This document shows positions 37,398 through 46,887 of a DNA stretch of 64,000 nt, one piece after another. Source of the stretch: Butyrivibrio sp. FCS014. Lineage in GTDB: Bacteria; Bacillota; Clostridia; Lachnospirales; Lachnospiraceae. Location of the stretch: the NCBI RefSeq assembly GCF_000526935.1, contig NZ_JAHA01000019.1, positions 124,001 through 188,000 of the forward strand, given 5' to 3'. Position numbers and translations under genes: made by a program. Position 1 is the stretch's first letter, and each line of letters begins with the position of its first letter. The notes under the pieces are model-generated. The model did not search any database, had not been told where the DNA came from, and saw only the letters and a program-made list of their open reading frames with translations.

Positions 37398-37476
37398 TAA
37401 AAAAATACAAGATATGGTAACAAAAATTTAATAATTTTTTTATAATTTCATCGTTATTTTTCATAATGCAAAGAAA

Positions 37477-37499
37477 AGCTCCCCGAGGGACGGGGAGCT
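37477..37499 (-). terminator. Terminator of the giant coiled-coil protein gene
   Basis: On the minus strand AGCTCCCCG pairs with CGGGGAGCT around a 5-base loop, followed by TTTCTTT. It lies 57 bases past the stop at 37556. Confidence 0.88.
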
Positions 37500-37555
37500 C
37501 TCCTTTGATTGTGTGTGTGAGGTGAATTTCTATTATAGCAACTTAATCGGGTCCA

Positions 37556-40500
37556 TTATTTATTATCTGTGTTTACAGATTTTCCGGCCTTCTCCTTGGC
37601 ATTACGTCTTCTGTAGATCTCCTCTACAGATACGCCTGTAATAGCTGCCAGGATGAGGAGCCACCACCATGAGAAGCCCTTCTTAGCTTCTACAGGGATT
37701 GTATCAGCCTTAGCTGTATCTTCATCTTCGATAGTTGCAACTACGGTATCCTCAGCCTCAGGCTGTGTCTCCTCTACAGGAGTCTCTGCCAGTGCAACTT
37801 CCTCATCAGCGATATCTACTGTAACTTCTGCGTTGCCGGTCCCACGGCCTCTTCCGGTATTTGTTCTTCCGGCGAGAACTGCCTGTGCTCCGTCAGCTGC
37901 TGCTACATCAGCGATAGCCTGAGGTGTAACTGCTACTACTGTTCCTGCATCGTCAGCATCATCATTTGTAGACTGATCATAAGATCTGGGAATAACAACC
38001 CTGAATGATCCGCCATTGTTAAATATCCTAACTGCCTCGTCTGCGGCTGCCTGTGCTCTCTCATAGTTCTCCTGAGCCTCGGTTGCTGCGTCTACTGCAT
38101 TATCGTACTGAGCTTTAGCGTTTTTATATGCTGTCTGAAGACTATCTATAGCCTCAGCGCTTACGCCCTGCTGTGTCTTGAGGTTATTAAGAGCTGCTGC
38201 CATTTCAAGAACTTTCTGGTAAGCTTTCTTAACAGCTTCAAACTTCGCATTAGCAGCCTTCTCTGCATCTACCGCCGCAAACAGAGCATTTGTTGCATCA
38301 ATAGCTGCCTGTTGCTTTTCTTCTGCGTTGCTGTTAGCGTTGTTAGCCAGGGTCTGGGCCCTTGTCAGAGCATCTTGTGCGGCTTCTACGAAATCATCTG
38401 CCAGTCCCTTGAAGTATTCTGCAGACTCAAGCTCACCCTTCTTAGCAGCTGCATCTCTTGCCCAGCCATCTCTGATAGCTTCAGCTGTATCAAGTTTGCC
38501 TTTTGCAGTAATAACTTCTCCTGCCGCTTTTTCAAGCTCAGCGAGGGCTTTCTTGCGCTCATTTTTCTTTGTGTTGTACTTGCTCTGTGCTGCAATGTAT
38601 CTGTCATATGCAGCATCATATGCATCGCCCTTGCTCTCTGTATTTCTTACTGCTTCTTCATATGCTTTCTTAGCAGCATTGAACTCATTCTCAGCCTTTG
38701 TCTCAGCTGCCACAGCGCTGTTGTATGCAATCTGCTTTCTGGTCTGCTCACCTACTTTGTTATTGTAGGTTGCTATCTTAGTCCGGTAATCAGAATCAGC
38801 AGCGATAAACTCGAGGTCAGCTTTTCTATGCTCTCCCTGAGCATAGATCACAGCATTAGCCTGCTTAGTCTGCTCCTTAAGGGCTTCGATCAGAGTAATA
38901 TTAACATCATAGGCCTCACCCTTAATCTGATTTTCATTCTTAGCAGCTTCATTATAACGCTCGAGAGCCTCTCCAGCTTCCCGCTTCAATGTTTCAAGTG
39001 TCTTCTTAGCCTCTTCGACTTTTGCGTTAGCTTTTGTTACCTTATCATCAGCATCTTTCTTTGCATTCTGAGCTCTAGTAAGCTCACCGGATAATCTCTC
39101 TACCTCATTGATAAGATCTGTGTATGCCTTATTTAACTTCTGAAGATCTTCTCCATCTTTCTTAGCTTTCTTAGCAGCTGCATCATAAAGTTTCCATGCA
39201 TCATTAGCTTCTTTTGACTCTGCACCAAATACACCGCTTAAACGCTCCCATTCACGCTTAAGTTTGTCTCTGGTATCCTCAGCCTTCTCAAGAGTCTCCT
39301 TTGCCGTTGTGTACTTTGTATTCCACTCAGACTTCTGATTCTCTGCGTTCTGAAGATTATTTTTTGCTGTCTCGAGATCCTCTTCTGCTTTTCCCTGAGC
39401 CGTTGTATACTCGGAAAGCTTGCCTGACCAGGTAGTTACATCATTTTCAGCTGCTGTAACCCTACCATTAGCCTGTGAAAGAGCTCTTTCTTTTGCTTGT
39501 TTCTCATTCTGTGCAGCTGTTATTGTGTGGTTCTTATATGCATCGTAGAAGTCTGACTCTTTGTAGAACTCTTCTGAAGAAGCAATTCTTGTTGCAGGAT
39601 ATTCATACTCTACATCCTTTGTAGACTCGTGGTAGTATGTCTTTACTGTTGTTGTTTCAGTCTCGGTGTGTGTGTAGGTATAGTTCCTTCCGTTCCAATC
39701 AACGTCCTTCTCATCAACAGTGATTGTCTGGCCGTTCTTTTTGTAAGAATATGTTACTTCCGTATGCTCTGTAAGATATTCCCATCCAAATCCAACGAAA
39801 TGATACGGTCCCAAAAGGCCCTGTCTTACATTCTTGTTAGGAATAACATCACCATTGTCATTTGTATAATACTTATTTTCGGTCCTTGTAACATTCTCTG
39901 TATAAGGTTTCTCTACTTCCTTCTCTTCTTCTCTGTAGTACTGCTTCTTGCTGCGGTCATATGTCAGATCATCTTTATTTACGTCTGCAACATTGCCCTT
40001 CTCATCTCTCATGCAAGGAACTTGCTGGGTTCCTTTTGCCATGTAATCCTCTGTTGTTACCTCATTGATGATCAGCCAGTGAGATGAGTTCTCCTTGCCG
40101 TTATAATTTGACTTATCCTCAAGGACGTAGTTGAACTTTTTGGTTACCTCATTGCCGTTCTCATCCTTGTATGTTGCAACAATATAGTCTCCGTCCACTT
40201 TCATAGAAGTGATATTGTCAGCTTTTACGCCGGTATTACGAAGCTTGAATTCAATAAGTTTCTTGGCAAGATTATCATCGGCATTCTTGAGATCTGCTTC
40301 GGTATGGTCCTCGTCATTAAATACAGCCATTTCTTTTTGCTGTGCCGTACGGATTGCAGCAATATATTCAGCCTCTGTAAGATTATTCTGAGCTGTAGTA
40401 AGTTCTGACTGTGCTCTTATTACGCCTTCCTTTGCCTGTTCAACTGCTTGATTGGCTTTTCCGAGTTCCGTAGCTGCAGTAGTAACAGCATCTTTAGCAT

Positions 40501-42619
40501 TCTTAAGATCATCCTCGGCCCTCTTCTTAGCTCCTGCCTTCTCTTTAACAAGTTTCTCGGCATCATCGAGCTTTTCCTTTGCAGCCTTTACAGCCTTTGA
40601 AAGATCACTGTTAGGACCACACGCTTTTACTGCTTCATCATATTCTTTCTTAGCATCATTTTTGGCTTTTTCAGCAGCATCAGCCTCACCCTTGGCTGTG
40701 TTATAAGCTTTCTCCAGATCCTCAACATCTTTAACAAGTTTCTGATATGCTTTATTTGCATCATTGTAGGCCTTCTCTGCTACGTCCCTCTTGCCTACAG
40801 CTTCATTAACTTTACCCTGTGCTATATCAACAGCTGCCTTAGCTTCAGCTGCCTTGCCCTTCAGAGTCTCAACTTCTTTTTCCAAATTTGTTATTGCAGA
40901 TTCCTGGGCTGTTACCTGAGCTGCTTTTTTATTGAGTTCACCTTCAGCAGCCTTTGTTGCCTTTACAGCTATCTCAACCGCCTCTGCAGCTTCCTTCTGC
41001 GCCTTCTGGGCATCTGTTACAGCTTTATCAGCATCAGTTTTAGCATTATTAGCTTTTTCAAGAGCAGTTAAAGCTTCAGCATGCTCCCGGGTCTCTCTGT
41101 CAAGAACCTTCTTTGCTTCACTCATTGCTAACTCAGCAGATGAAACAGCGTTGTTTGCCTTTTTAAGAGCCTCCCATGCATCATCAGCATTCTTAGAAGC
41201 CTTACCATACTTAATTACAGCTGCATCATAAGCTGCCTTCTTAGTTGCCTGATCACCTAATGCTGTAAAATATGCTTTCTCTTTAGCAAGTGCATCACCA
41301 TAGGCAGCATCATATTCTCTGTCAGCCTTATCCAGTTCATCATTTGCAGTATTATAGGCAGCCAGCTTCTCGTTGAAGTTATTTACAGCATCATCGTACT
41401 TACCCTGAGCCTCATTAACTCTTGCCTGAGCCTGTACTACCTGGGCCTGTGCCGCATCATACTGGCCCTGCCAGAATTCAACAGTCTCTTCCCATGCCTC
41501 TTGAACGTCCTGAGCAAACTCAAGGGTCTTCTCAGCTGCTTTAAGCTCCTTCTGAGCCTTTGCTGCAGCACCATTTGCATTATTGCGTTCACTGATAGCC
41601 TTCTGATTATTCTCTCTGGCTGTCTTAAGGTTAGCCTGAGCAACCGAAAGAGCTGCCTCTGCCTCATCGTAAGCAGCCTTTGCTGCATCGATAGCATCCT
41701 TAGCGTCGCCGGCATATACTGTTTTTCCTTCAAGATCTTCTGCATTAAGACCATACTCTTCGATGATCGCATCAAGCTTATCCTGAGCTGCCTTAACCTT
41801 GTTAGTTGCCTCTGTATAAGCATTTCTTGCATCTGTAAGAGCCTTCTCAGCTGCATCAGCATCAGCCTTTGCATTTTCAACTGCCTTATCAGCAGCCTCA
41901 ACCTGAGCCTGAGCTTCTACCACATCGTCGTTAGCCTTATCAACATTCTGCTTAGCCTGAACTCTTGCCTGATTTGCAGCTTCATAGGTTGAATAAACAG
42001 TTTCTGCAGCAGCCTTTACACTGCCAGCTGCCTTTTCTGCATCGTCAGCTGCCTCGCCGGCCTTCTTTGATGCATCTGCAGCATCCTCTGCCTCTGTCTT
42101 AGCTGCTTCTGCAAAGGTCTCTGCATAATTAACAGCATCCTCGCTAACTGTCTCTTCATATTCCTCAACAGCAGCTGTTGCCTGTCTATTTACATTATCA
42201 AGATTCTTTACATTGTTACCAATATTGTCGATAGCCTCTGATGCCTCGCCAAGTTTCTGGTCAATGACATTTTCATCGGCCTCAATCTGAGCATTCTCAG
42301 AAACGGGATTCTGAACATCTGCCTGCGCATTCTCAATAGCAGGAGTCTCTGCCTGAGTAGTCTCTTCCTTGCCTGTCTCGATTGCTTTCTCTACTTCAAC
42401 CTTAGCTTCAACTACTTCCTTTGATACTTCTACATTCATGGGAGCTGCTACCTGTGCAGGAGCAACCTCTGTAGGAGCAGCAACAGGCTCTGATGCGCCA
42501 TCTTCTGATGCAGCAACACCTTCATTAGCCAGAGCTGTTACGGGCTGGAGCATCATGCTTGCACTGATTCCAATGGAAAGCGCCTTGATTATCTGTCTGT
42601 CAATTGTTTTTCTCTTCAT
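37556..42619 (-). CDS. Giant Ala-rich coiled-coil surface protein with C-terminal membrane helix
   Basis: A 1687-residue secreted protein. A signal peptide (KRKTIDRQIIKALSIGISASMMLQPVTALA) is followed by an Ala/Glu/Val-rich stretch, then very long coiled coils (about 130-790 and 1010-1530) rich in Ala, Lys, Asp and Glu with heptad-like spacing (e.g. AEKALTDARNAYTEATNKVK). A non-coil domain lies between them (about 800-1010), rich in Tyr, Thr and Glu and including KYYTNDNGDVIPN and YTHTETETTTVK. The C-terminus is a Thr/Glu/Ala-rich linker, a helix with Trp (FSWWWLLILAAITGV) and basic residues; no LPxTG is seen, so it is membrane- and not sortase-anchored. A long rod projecting through the wall is the natural model. 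It lies directly after the PilZ gene and may share its transcript. Confidence 0.85.
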   Translation of the reverse strand: MKRKTIDRQIIKALSIGISASMMLQPVTALANEGVAASEDGASEPVAAPTEVAPAQVAAPMNVEVSKEVVEAKVEVEKAIETGKEETTQAETPAIENAQADVQNPVSENAQIEADENVIDQKLGEASEAIDNIGNNVKNLDNVNRQATAAVEEYEETVSEDAVNYAETFAEAAKTEAEDAADASKKAGEAADDAEKAAGSVKAAAETVYSTYEAANQARVQAKQNVDKANDDVVEAQAQVEAADKAVENAKADADAAEKALTDARNAYTEATNKVKAAQDKLDAIIEEYGLNAEDLEGKTVYAGDAKDAIDAAKAAYDEAEAALSVAQANLKTARENNQKAISERNNANGAAAKAQKELKAAEKTLEFAQDVQEAWEETVEFWQGQYDAAQAQVVQAQARVNEAQGKYDDAVNNFNEKLAAYNTANDELDKADREYDAAYGDALAKEKAYFTALGDQATKKAAYDAAVIKYGKASKNADDAWEALKKANNAVSSAELAMSEAKKVLDRETREHAEALTALEKANNAKTDADKAVTDAQKAQKEAAEAVEIAVKATKAAEGELNKKAAQVTAQESAITNLEKEVETLKGKAAEAKAAVDIAQGKVNEAVGKRDVAEKAYNDANKAYQKLVKDVEDLEKAYNTAKGEADAAEKAKNDAKKEYDEAVKACGPNSDLSKAVKAAKEKLDDAEKLVKEKAGAKKRAEDDLKNAKDAVTTAATELGKANQAVEQAKEGVIRAQSELTTAQNNLTEAEYIAAIRTAQQKEMAVFNDEDHTEADLKNADDNLAKKLIEFKLRNTGVKADNITSMKVDGDYIVATYKDENGNEVTKKFNYVLEDKSNYNGKENSSHWLIINEVTTEDYMAKGTQQVPCMRDEKGNVADVNKDDLTYDRSKKQYYREEEKEVEKPYTENVTRTENKYYTNDNGDVIPNKNVRQGLLGPYHFVGFGWEYLTEHTEVTYSYKKNGQTITVDEKDVDWNGRNYTYTHTETETTTVKTYYHESTKDVEYEYPATRIASSEEFYKESDFYDAYKNHTITAAQNEKQAKERALSQANGRVTAAENDVTTWSGKLSEYTTAQGKAEEDLETAKNNLQNAENQKSEWNTKYTTAKETLEKAEDTRDKLKREWERLSGVFGAESKEANDAWKLYDAAAKKAKKDGEDLQKLNKAYTDLINEVERLSGELTRAQNAKKDADDKVTKANAKVEEAKKTLETLKREAGEALERYNEAAKNENQIKGEAYDVNITLIEALKEQTKQANAVIYAQGEHRKADLEFIAADSDYRTKIATYNNKVGEQTRKQIAYNSAVAAETKAENEFNAAKKAYEEAVRNTESKGDAYDAAYDRYIAAQSKYNTKKNERKKALAELEKAAGEVITAKGKLDTAEAIRDGWARDAAAKKGELESAEYFKGLADDFVEAAQDALTRAQTLANNANSNAEEKQQAAIDATNALFAAVDAEKAANAKFEAVKKAYQKVLEMAAALNNLKTQQGVSAEAIDSLQTAYKNAKAQYDNAVDAATEAQENYERAQAAADEAVRIFNNGGSFRVVIPRSYDQSTNDDADDAGTVVAVTPQAIADVAAADGAQAVLAGRTNTGRGRGTGNAEVTVDIADEEVALAETPVEETQPEAEDTVVATIEDEDTAKADTIPVEAKKGFSWWWLLILAAITGVSVEEIYRRRNAKEKAGKSVNTDNK

Positions 42620-42666
42620 AAATTTTCCCTCTCACACACATTTTGACTCGATTTTTGGGTTACTGT

Positions 42667-42984
42667 TTAGATCGCTTCTTCCGATCCGATATGATCGAAC
42701 AAATACTGCAGAACATCGTTGGTAAACTTCTTGGAGCAGAATGCTACTGTTCTGTTCTCGCCGTCTTCATCTTCTCTGATGCAGTCAGCGTACATGATCA
42801 ATGTCTCTGCAACTACGATGACATCTTTTCCTACGAGAGAAGGCGTATCACCATTTACTGTGATTGCGATTCCCAGGGGGCTGATGTTCTTAACCTGTCC
42901 GTAGTACTTCTCCTGTGTATTTCTGTCTACGATCACACTGTTTGCACTGAAATCCACTCTGTTGATTTTTCTGCGTTCTTCCAT
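42667..42984 (-). CDS. PilZ-domain c-di-GMP-binding protein
   Basis: A 105-residue single-domain protein. It has both c-di-GMP motifs of PilZ: RRKINR (RxxxR) near the N-terminus and NISPLGIAI (N/D-x-S-x-x-G) about 30 residues later, followed by beta-strands. The frame opens at a TTG (43014) but the ATG at 42984 has GGAGAGGTG about 9 bases upstream. It lies 47 bases before the giant coiled-coil protein, so c-di-GMP may control the envelope or this protein. The leader carries an inverted repeat (43022-43073) and a good promoter. Confidence 0.88.
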   Translation of the reverse strand: MEERRKINRVDFSANSVIVDRNTQEKYYGQVKNISPLGIAITVNGDTPSLVGKDVIVVAETLIMYADCIREDEDGENRTVAFCSKKFTNDVLQYLFDHIGSEEAI

Positions 42985-43021
42985 TTTTGTTTTCACCTCT
43001 CCAATCTTTTGCAAAATTAAA

Positions 43022-43073
43022 GAGCCTTAACCAATGCGTACTTAATTTAGTTTCAGTGCACATATTAAGGCTC
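43022..43073 (-). promoter_or_regulatory. Inverted repeat with T-rich tail in the PilZ gene leader
   Basis: On the minus strand GAGCCTTAA and TTAAGGCTC (9 perfect pairs, 34-base loop) are followed by TTTAATTTT just before the ribosome site. It could be an attenuator or a leftover terminator. Confidence 0.45.
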
Positions 43074-43105
43074 AATGTTACGGGCGTTCCTTAATACCAA
43101 TATGG

Positions 43106-43135
43106 ATTATACAGGAACGCTCATCATAAAAGCAA
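43106..43135 (-). promoter_or_regulatory. Promoter of the PilZ gene and probably the giant surface protein
   Basis: TTGCTT-N18-TATAAT on the minus strand. An 8-bp inverted repeat (GCGTTCCT ... AGGAACGC) brackets the -10 region and the presumed start point. Confidence 0.6.
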
Positions 43136-43222
43136 TCATATTTTACTTTTTTAATGTAATTTATGATTATTTTATATGATATGATTTATTAAGTTTGTGA
43201 TCCGGTGAAAATAAATTAGATA

Positions 43223-44587
43223 TCAGTTCTTGAAACTGTGTACCGGTGCGGGGATTCGTCCTCCTCTGTTAACAAATTCATCGCATGAAAACTTATTGAC
43301 AGGCATGATAGGTGCATATCCTAAAAGGCCTCCGAACTCAACTGTTTCGCCAACTCCCTTTCCAATGACAGGGATAAGGCGCACTGCTGTGGTCTTCTGG
43401 TTGATCATACCGATGGCCATCTCATCTGCTATGATACCGGCAATGGTGGTATCCTTTGTGTCTCCGGGAATCGCGATCATATCAAGTCCCACGGAGCATA
43501 CGCAGGTCATTGCTTCCAGCTTCTCCAGGGTAAGAGCTCCTGCCTCAACGGCATTGATCATTCCCTGATCCTCACTTACGGGGATAAAGGCACCTGAAAG
43601 TCCTCCCACATAGGATGAGGCCATGACACCGCCTTTTTTGACCTGATCATTCAAAAGAGCCAGCGCTGCCGTTGTACCCGGTGCTCCCGGATGTTCTACG
43701 CCGATCTCATGAAGGATGTCGGCTACGCTGTCACCGATGGCAGGCGTAGGAGCCAGTGAAAGGTCAATGATTCCAAAGGGAACATCAAGTCTTCTTGAAG
43801 CTTCCTGAGCCACAAGCTGGCCAACTCTGGTTACCTTAAATGCAGTCTTCTTGATGGTCTCGCAAAGAACCTCAAAGTTCTCGCCTCTTACCTTCTCAAG
43901 AGCGGTCTTAACTACCCCGGGGCCGCTTACTCCGACATTTATGATCTTGTCAGCCTCGGTAACTCCGTGGAAAGCACCTGCCATAAAGGGGTTGTCATCG
44001 GGGGCATTACAGAATATAACAAGCTTTGCACATCCAAGGGAATCCGATTCCTTAGTGGCATTAGCTGTTTCTTTTACAATGGTGCCCATAAGCCTTACGG
44101 CATCCATATTGATACCGGTCTTGGTGGAGCCTACATTTACGGAAGAACAAACAACATCTGTGTTTGCCAGAGCCATGGGAATGGACTCTATAAGGAGTCT
44201 GTCGGCAGTGGTCATTCCCTTGCTCACAAGAGCTGAATATCCTCCGATGAAGTTTACCCCAACCTTCTTGGCAACTTCATCAAGAGTTTCCGCAATCCTG
44301 ACAAAATCCTCGGGAGTCTTGCAGGCTGCGCCGCCAACTAAGGCTATCGGAGTTACGGATATTCTCTTATTTACAATGGGAACCCCAAACTCCCTTGCGA
44401 TCTGGTCTCCGGTCTTCACCAGGTCTTTTGCCGTGTCATAAATCTTGTTGTAAATATTGTCACAGACCTTATCCAGGTCCTCATCTATACAGTCAAGAAG
44501 GCTGATGCCCAGAGTAATGGTCCTGACATCCAGGTTCTCCTTCTCGATCATCTCATTGGTTTCAACTACCTCATGTATGTTGATCAT
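43223..44587 (-). CDS. PFL-family protein (UPF0210/DUF711)
   Basis: A 454-residue cytoplasmic protein of the UPF0210 family, which has a pyruvate-formate-lyase-like fold but unknown activity. Family features seen: [19 protein letters not shown] near the start, [39 protein letters not shown] and [11 protein letters not shown]. The small ACT protein gene lies 14 bases upstream; this pairing is widespread in Firmicutes and archaea, so the two probably work together. Confidence 0.9.
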   Translation of the reverse strand: MINIHEVVETNEMIEKENLDVRTITLGISLLDCIDEDLDKVCDNIYNKIYDTAKDLVKTGDQIAREFGVPIVNKRISVTPIALVGGAACKTPEDFVRIAETLDEVAKKVGVNFIGGYSALVSKGMTTADRLLIESIPMALANTDVVCSSVNVGSTKTGINMDAVRLMGTIVKETANATKESDSLGCAKLVIFCNAPDDNPFMAGAFHGVTEADKIINVGVSGPGVVKTALEKVRGENFEVLCETIKKTAFKVTRVGQLVAQEASRRLDVPFGIIDLSLAPTPAIGDSVADILHEIGVEHPGAPGTTAALALLNDQVKKGGVMASSYVGGLSGAFIPVSEDQGMINAVEAGALTLEKLEAMTCVCSVGLDMIAIPGDTKDTTIAGIIADEMAIGMINQKTTAVRLIPVIGKGVGETVEFGGLLGYAPIMPVNKFSCDEFVNRGGRIPAPVHSFKN

Positions 44588-44601
44588 GTCTACCTCTCCT
44601 A

Positions 44602-44874
44602 TCAGATTCTGTGCATGGAATCAAAGATCTCTTCGCGCTGGCACTTGATAACTACTCCGATGTCCTTGCCAAGAGCCTCAAGATCGTCGGCAACAGTGTT
44701 GAACTCCTTGTCTGTGCCTGACATGTCTACGATCATCATCATGTTGAAATAGCCGCTTACGATGGTTTGGGAGATGTCGAGAATGTTGATGTGAGATTCT
44801 GCCAGGTAAGTACATACCTTGGCGATAATACCTACTGTGTCTTTTCCTACTACTGTGATGATAGTCTTATTCAT
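44602..44874 (-). CDS. ACT-domain protein (UPF0237)
   Basis: A 90-residue protein made of a single ACT domain ([42 protein letters not shown]) that usually binds an amino acid or other small ligand. The ATG at 44874 has GGAGG upstream; the open frame before it adds seven residues without support. It precedes the PFL-family gene and is likely its regulatory partner. Confidence 0.9.
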   Translation of the reverse strand: MNKTIITVVGKDTVGIIAKVCTYLAESHINILDISQTIVSGYFNMMMIVDMSGTDKEFNTVADDLEALGKDIGVVIKCQREEIFDSMHRI

Positions 44875-44943
44875 ACTTCCTCCTCGATAAATCAATACTT
44901 TATATAAAATAACATAATACCTGTGTTTGTGTCATTGCTCAGT

Positions 44944-45972
44944 TTATAACTTTGCAATATCTTTTTCTCTCATGTTGTAATCTGTGTCCTCATCGATCAT
45001 AGCGAGCATTATGTCTGCAAAGACAGGATCAAACTGCGTGCCTCTGCCCTTTACGACTTCCGCTCTGACCACATCCTGGCTTAAGGGATCGCGGTAGCTT
45101 CTTTTGCTGGACATGGCGTCATAGGCATCCGCAACAGCTATCATGCGGGCCTGCTCCGGAATGTCTTTTCCCGAAAGGCCATCGGGATATTCCTTTCCGT
45201 CATACCTTTCGTGATGATACCTGGCACCGGTGACCAGTTCAGGCATATCCTTGACCGCTGAAAGTATCTTGGCCCCCATTTCAGGATGGGCCTTCATAAC
45301 GGCATATTCCTCGTCGGTAAGCTTGCCGGGCTTGTTGATAATGGCATCGGGAATACCTATTTTGCCTACATCGTGAAGCAGCCCCATCATGTAAATCTTG
45401 CTCTGGGCTTCCGGGTCATAGCCAAAACGTCTGGCGATCTCCCTGGAATATTCCGCAACTCTTCCGGAATGACCGTTTGTGTAGGTATCCTTGGCATCGA
45501 TGGTCTCAGCAAGGGTTTTCACGATCTGAAGGGAAAGCCGCTGGTTCTCCATGGTCTTGCGGTATACCTCTGCGGTAAGATCATTCTGAAGCCTTACAAG
45601 CTGGATAGAATGTATCACCCTCAAAGTCAGAACCTTAGGAACAAAGGGTTTCTTGATAAAGTCCATGGCTCCAAGCTCAAGACCTTTTGTCTCTATTTCA
45701 GCTCTTTCTTCGCCTGTAAGGAATATCACGGGCGTACTTTGCTTTCCCAGCTCTTTTTCCAGAGCACGGAGTTTCGTAATGGTTTCCAGACCATCCATTT
45801 CAGGCATCAGAATGTCAAGGAGGATCATGTCCGGTTCCCCGATTCTCATATAATCAAGGAGAGCTTTGCCGGAATTCAGCATTATCACACGGATATCTTC
45901 CTGGGACAATATTCTGCTGACCAATCTTAAGATAACGCTCTCATCATCAACAACCGCAACAGTATATTCCAT
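44944..45972 (-). CDS. Response regulator with HD-GYP phosphodiesterase domain
   Basis: A 342-residue protein. The N-terminal receiver domain (about 1-120) keeps the acid pair VVDDE, the phosphorylation Asp in ILLDILMP and the Lys in IKKPF. The C-terminal HD-GYP domain (about 150-335) has NGHSGRVAEYS, LLHDVGKIGIPD, HPEMGAKIL and HHERYDG. The name-giving GYP is EYP here (DGKEYPDG). HD-GYP domains hydrolyse c-di-GMP. No sensor kinase is adjacent. A terminator at 46000-46056 separates it from the hydrolase gene upstream. Confidence 0.9.
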   Translation of the reverse strand: MEYTVAVVDDESVILRLVSRILSQEDIRVIMLNSGKALLDYMRIGEPDMILLDILMPEMDGLETITKLRALEKELGKQSTPVIFLTGEERAEIETKGLELGAMDFIKKPFVPKVLTLRVIHSIQLVRLQNDLTAEVYRKTMENQRLSLQIVKTLAETIDAKDTYTNGHSGRVAEYSREIARRFGYDPEAQSKIYMMGLLHDVGKIGIPDAIINKPGKLTDEEYAVMKAHPEMGAKILSAVKDMPELVTGARYHHERYDGKEYPDGLSGKDIPEQARMIAVADAYDAMSSKRSYRDPLSQDVVRAEVVKGRGTQFDPVFADIMLAMIDEDTDYNMREKDIAKL

Positions 45973-45989
45973 GCTCTATCCCTCCTGTA

Positions 45990-46056
45990 AAAAAGAGAAA
46001 GCCCTCCGTCTTAGATATTGTACCACCTGAAATGGCACATATCATACCGGAAGGCT
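45990..46056 (-). terminator. Terminator after the metallo-hydrolase gene
   Basis: On the minus strand AGCCTTCCG pairs with CGGAGGGCT (one G-T pair) across a long loop of about 39 bases, followed by TTCTCTTTTTT. Right after the stop at 46065. Confidence 0.65.
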
Positions 46057-46064
46057 CATATACA

Positions 46065-46862
46065 TCAGAACTCCAAAACAGGCGACATATTGGATCTATC
46101 TGCCACCATAATGCGAAAATCATTTCCGTGATAGGGAGTATCCCCAAGCTCAATGCCAACCCGAACGGTCTCATAAGCCAGTTCGGGCATATTGTTCTCT
46201 TTAGACAGATGGCCGAGGAAGATTCCCTCCATGCCATCATGCAAAAGCCTGCAGAGCAGCTCGCTGCTCTTGTCATTGCTAAGATGTCCCCTGTCACTTA
46301 GGATCCTGCTCTTAAGGTAATAAGGGTAAGGACCTGTCTGAAGCATCCTGATATCGTGATTGGCCTCCAGCAAAAGTGCGTCACACCCGGTGAGGGCATC
46401 AACTGTATATTCATCATAGCAGCCAAGGTCAGTTGCCACTCCAACCTTCCTTCCGCCGCAAAAGATACGATAACCGCAGGGCTCGTAGGCATCATGGGAA
46501 ATCCTCATGGGATTGACGGTAAGATCACCCACCATAACTTCCTTGTCTGCAACTACTCTTACAAACTCAGCTCCGGCGATCTCTCCTTTTTTGTCACTCT
46601 CTCTGATACCTTCAATGGTGCCGGCGGTGGCGTAAACGGGAATATCGTATTTCTTGAGAATAGTCCTGATGGCAGCGATGTGATCCGAATGCTCATGGGT
46701 CACGAAAATAGCGCTGATGTCGTCAAAAGACAGATCAAGCTGGTTAAGTCCCTCTTCTATTCTCTTCTTGCTGATCCCCACATCCACAAGAATATGGGTG
46801 TTATCACTTCCGATGTAGGTACAGTTCCCGCTGCTCCCACTGGCAATACTGGTAAAACGCAT
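46065..46862 (-). CDS. Metallo-beta-lactamase-fold hydrolase (YycJ/WalJ-like)
   Basis: A 265-residue cytoplasmic hydrolase. It starts with MRFTSIASGSSGNCTYI, typical of the YycJ/WalJ group, and has the metal motif VTHEHSDHI (HxHxDH), then SHDAYEPCGY and LGHLSKENN. Homologues in Bacillus and Streptococcus are 5'-3' exonuclease-like proteins linked to cell wall control. The frame is open to 47012 but the ATG at 46862 has GGGAG about 10 bases upstream and matches the family start. It is the last gene of the polA-coaE-ftsA-like group. Confidence 0.88.
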   Translation of the reverse strand: MRFTSIASGSSGNCTYIGSDNTHILVDVGISKKRIEEGLNQLDLSFDDISAIFVTHEHSDHIAAIRTILKKYDIPVYATAGTIEGIRESDKKGEIAGAEFVRVVADKEVMVGDLTVNPMRISHDAYEPCGYRIFCGGRKVGVATDLGCYDEYTVDALTGCDALLLEANHDIRMLQTGPYPYYLKSRILSDRGHLSNDKSSELLCRLLHDGMEGIFLGHLSKENNMPELAYETVRVGIELGDTPYHGNDFRIMVADRSNMSPVLEF

Positions 46863-46887
46863 TAAAACAAATCTCCCAAAAAACTTT

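Noticed and set aside
37556..42619. Sortase-anchored (LPxTG) surface protein
   Set aside because: The C-terminus has a Trp-rich membrane helix and basic tail but no LPxTG-like motif.
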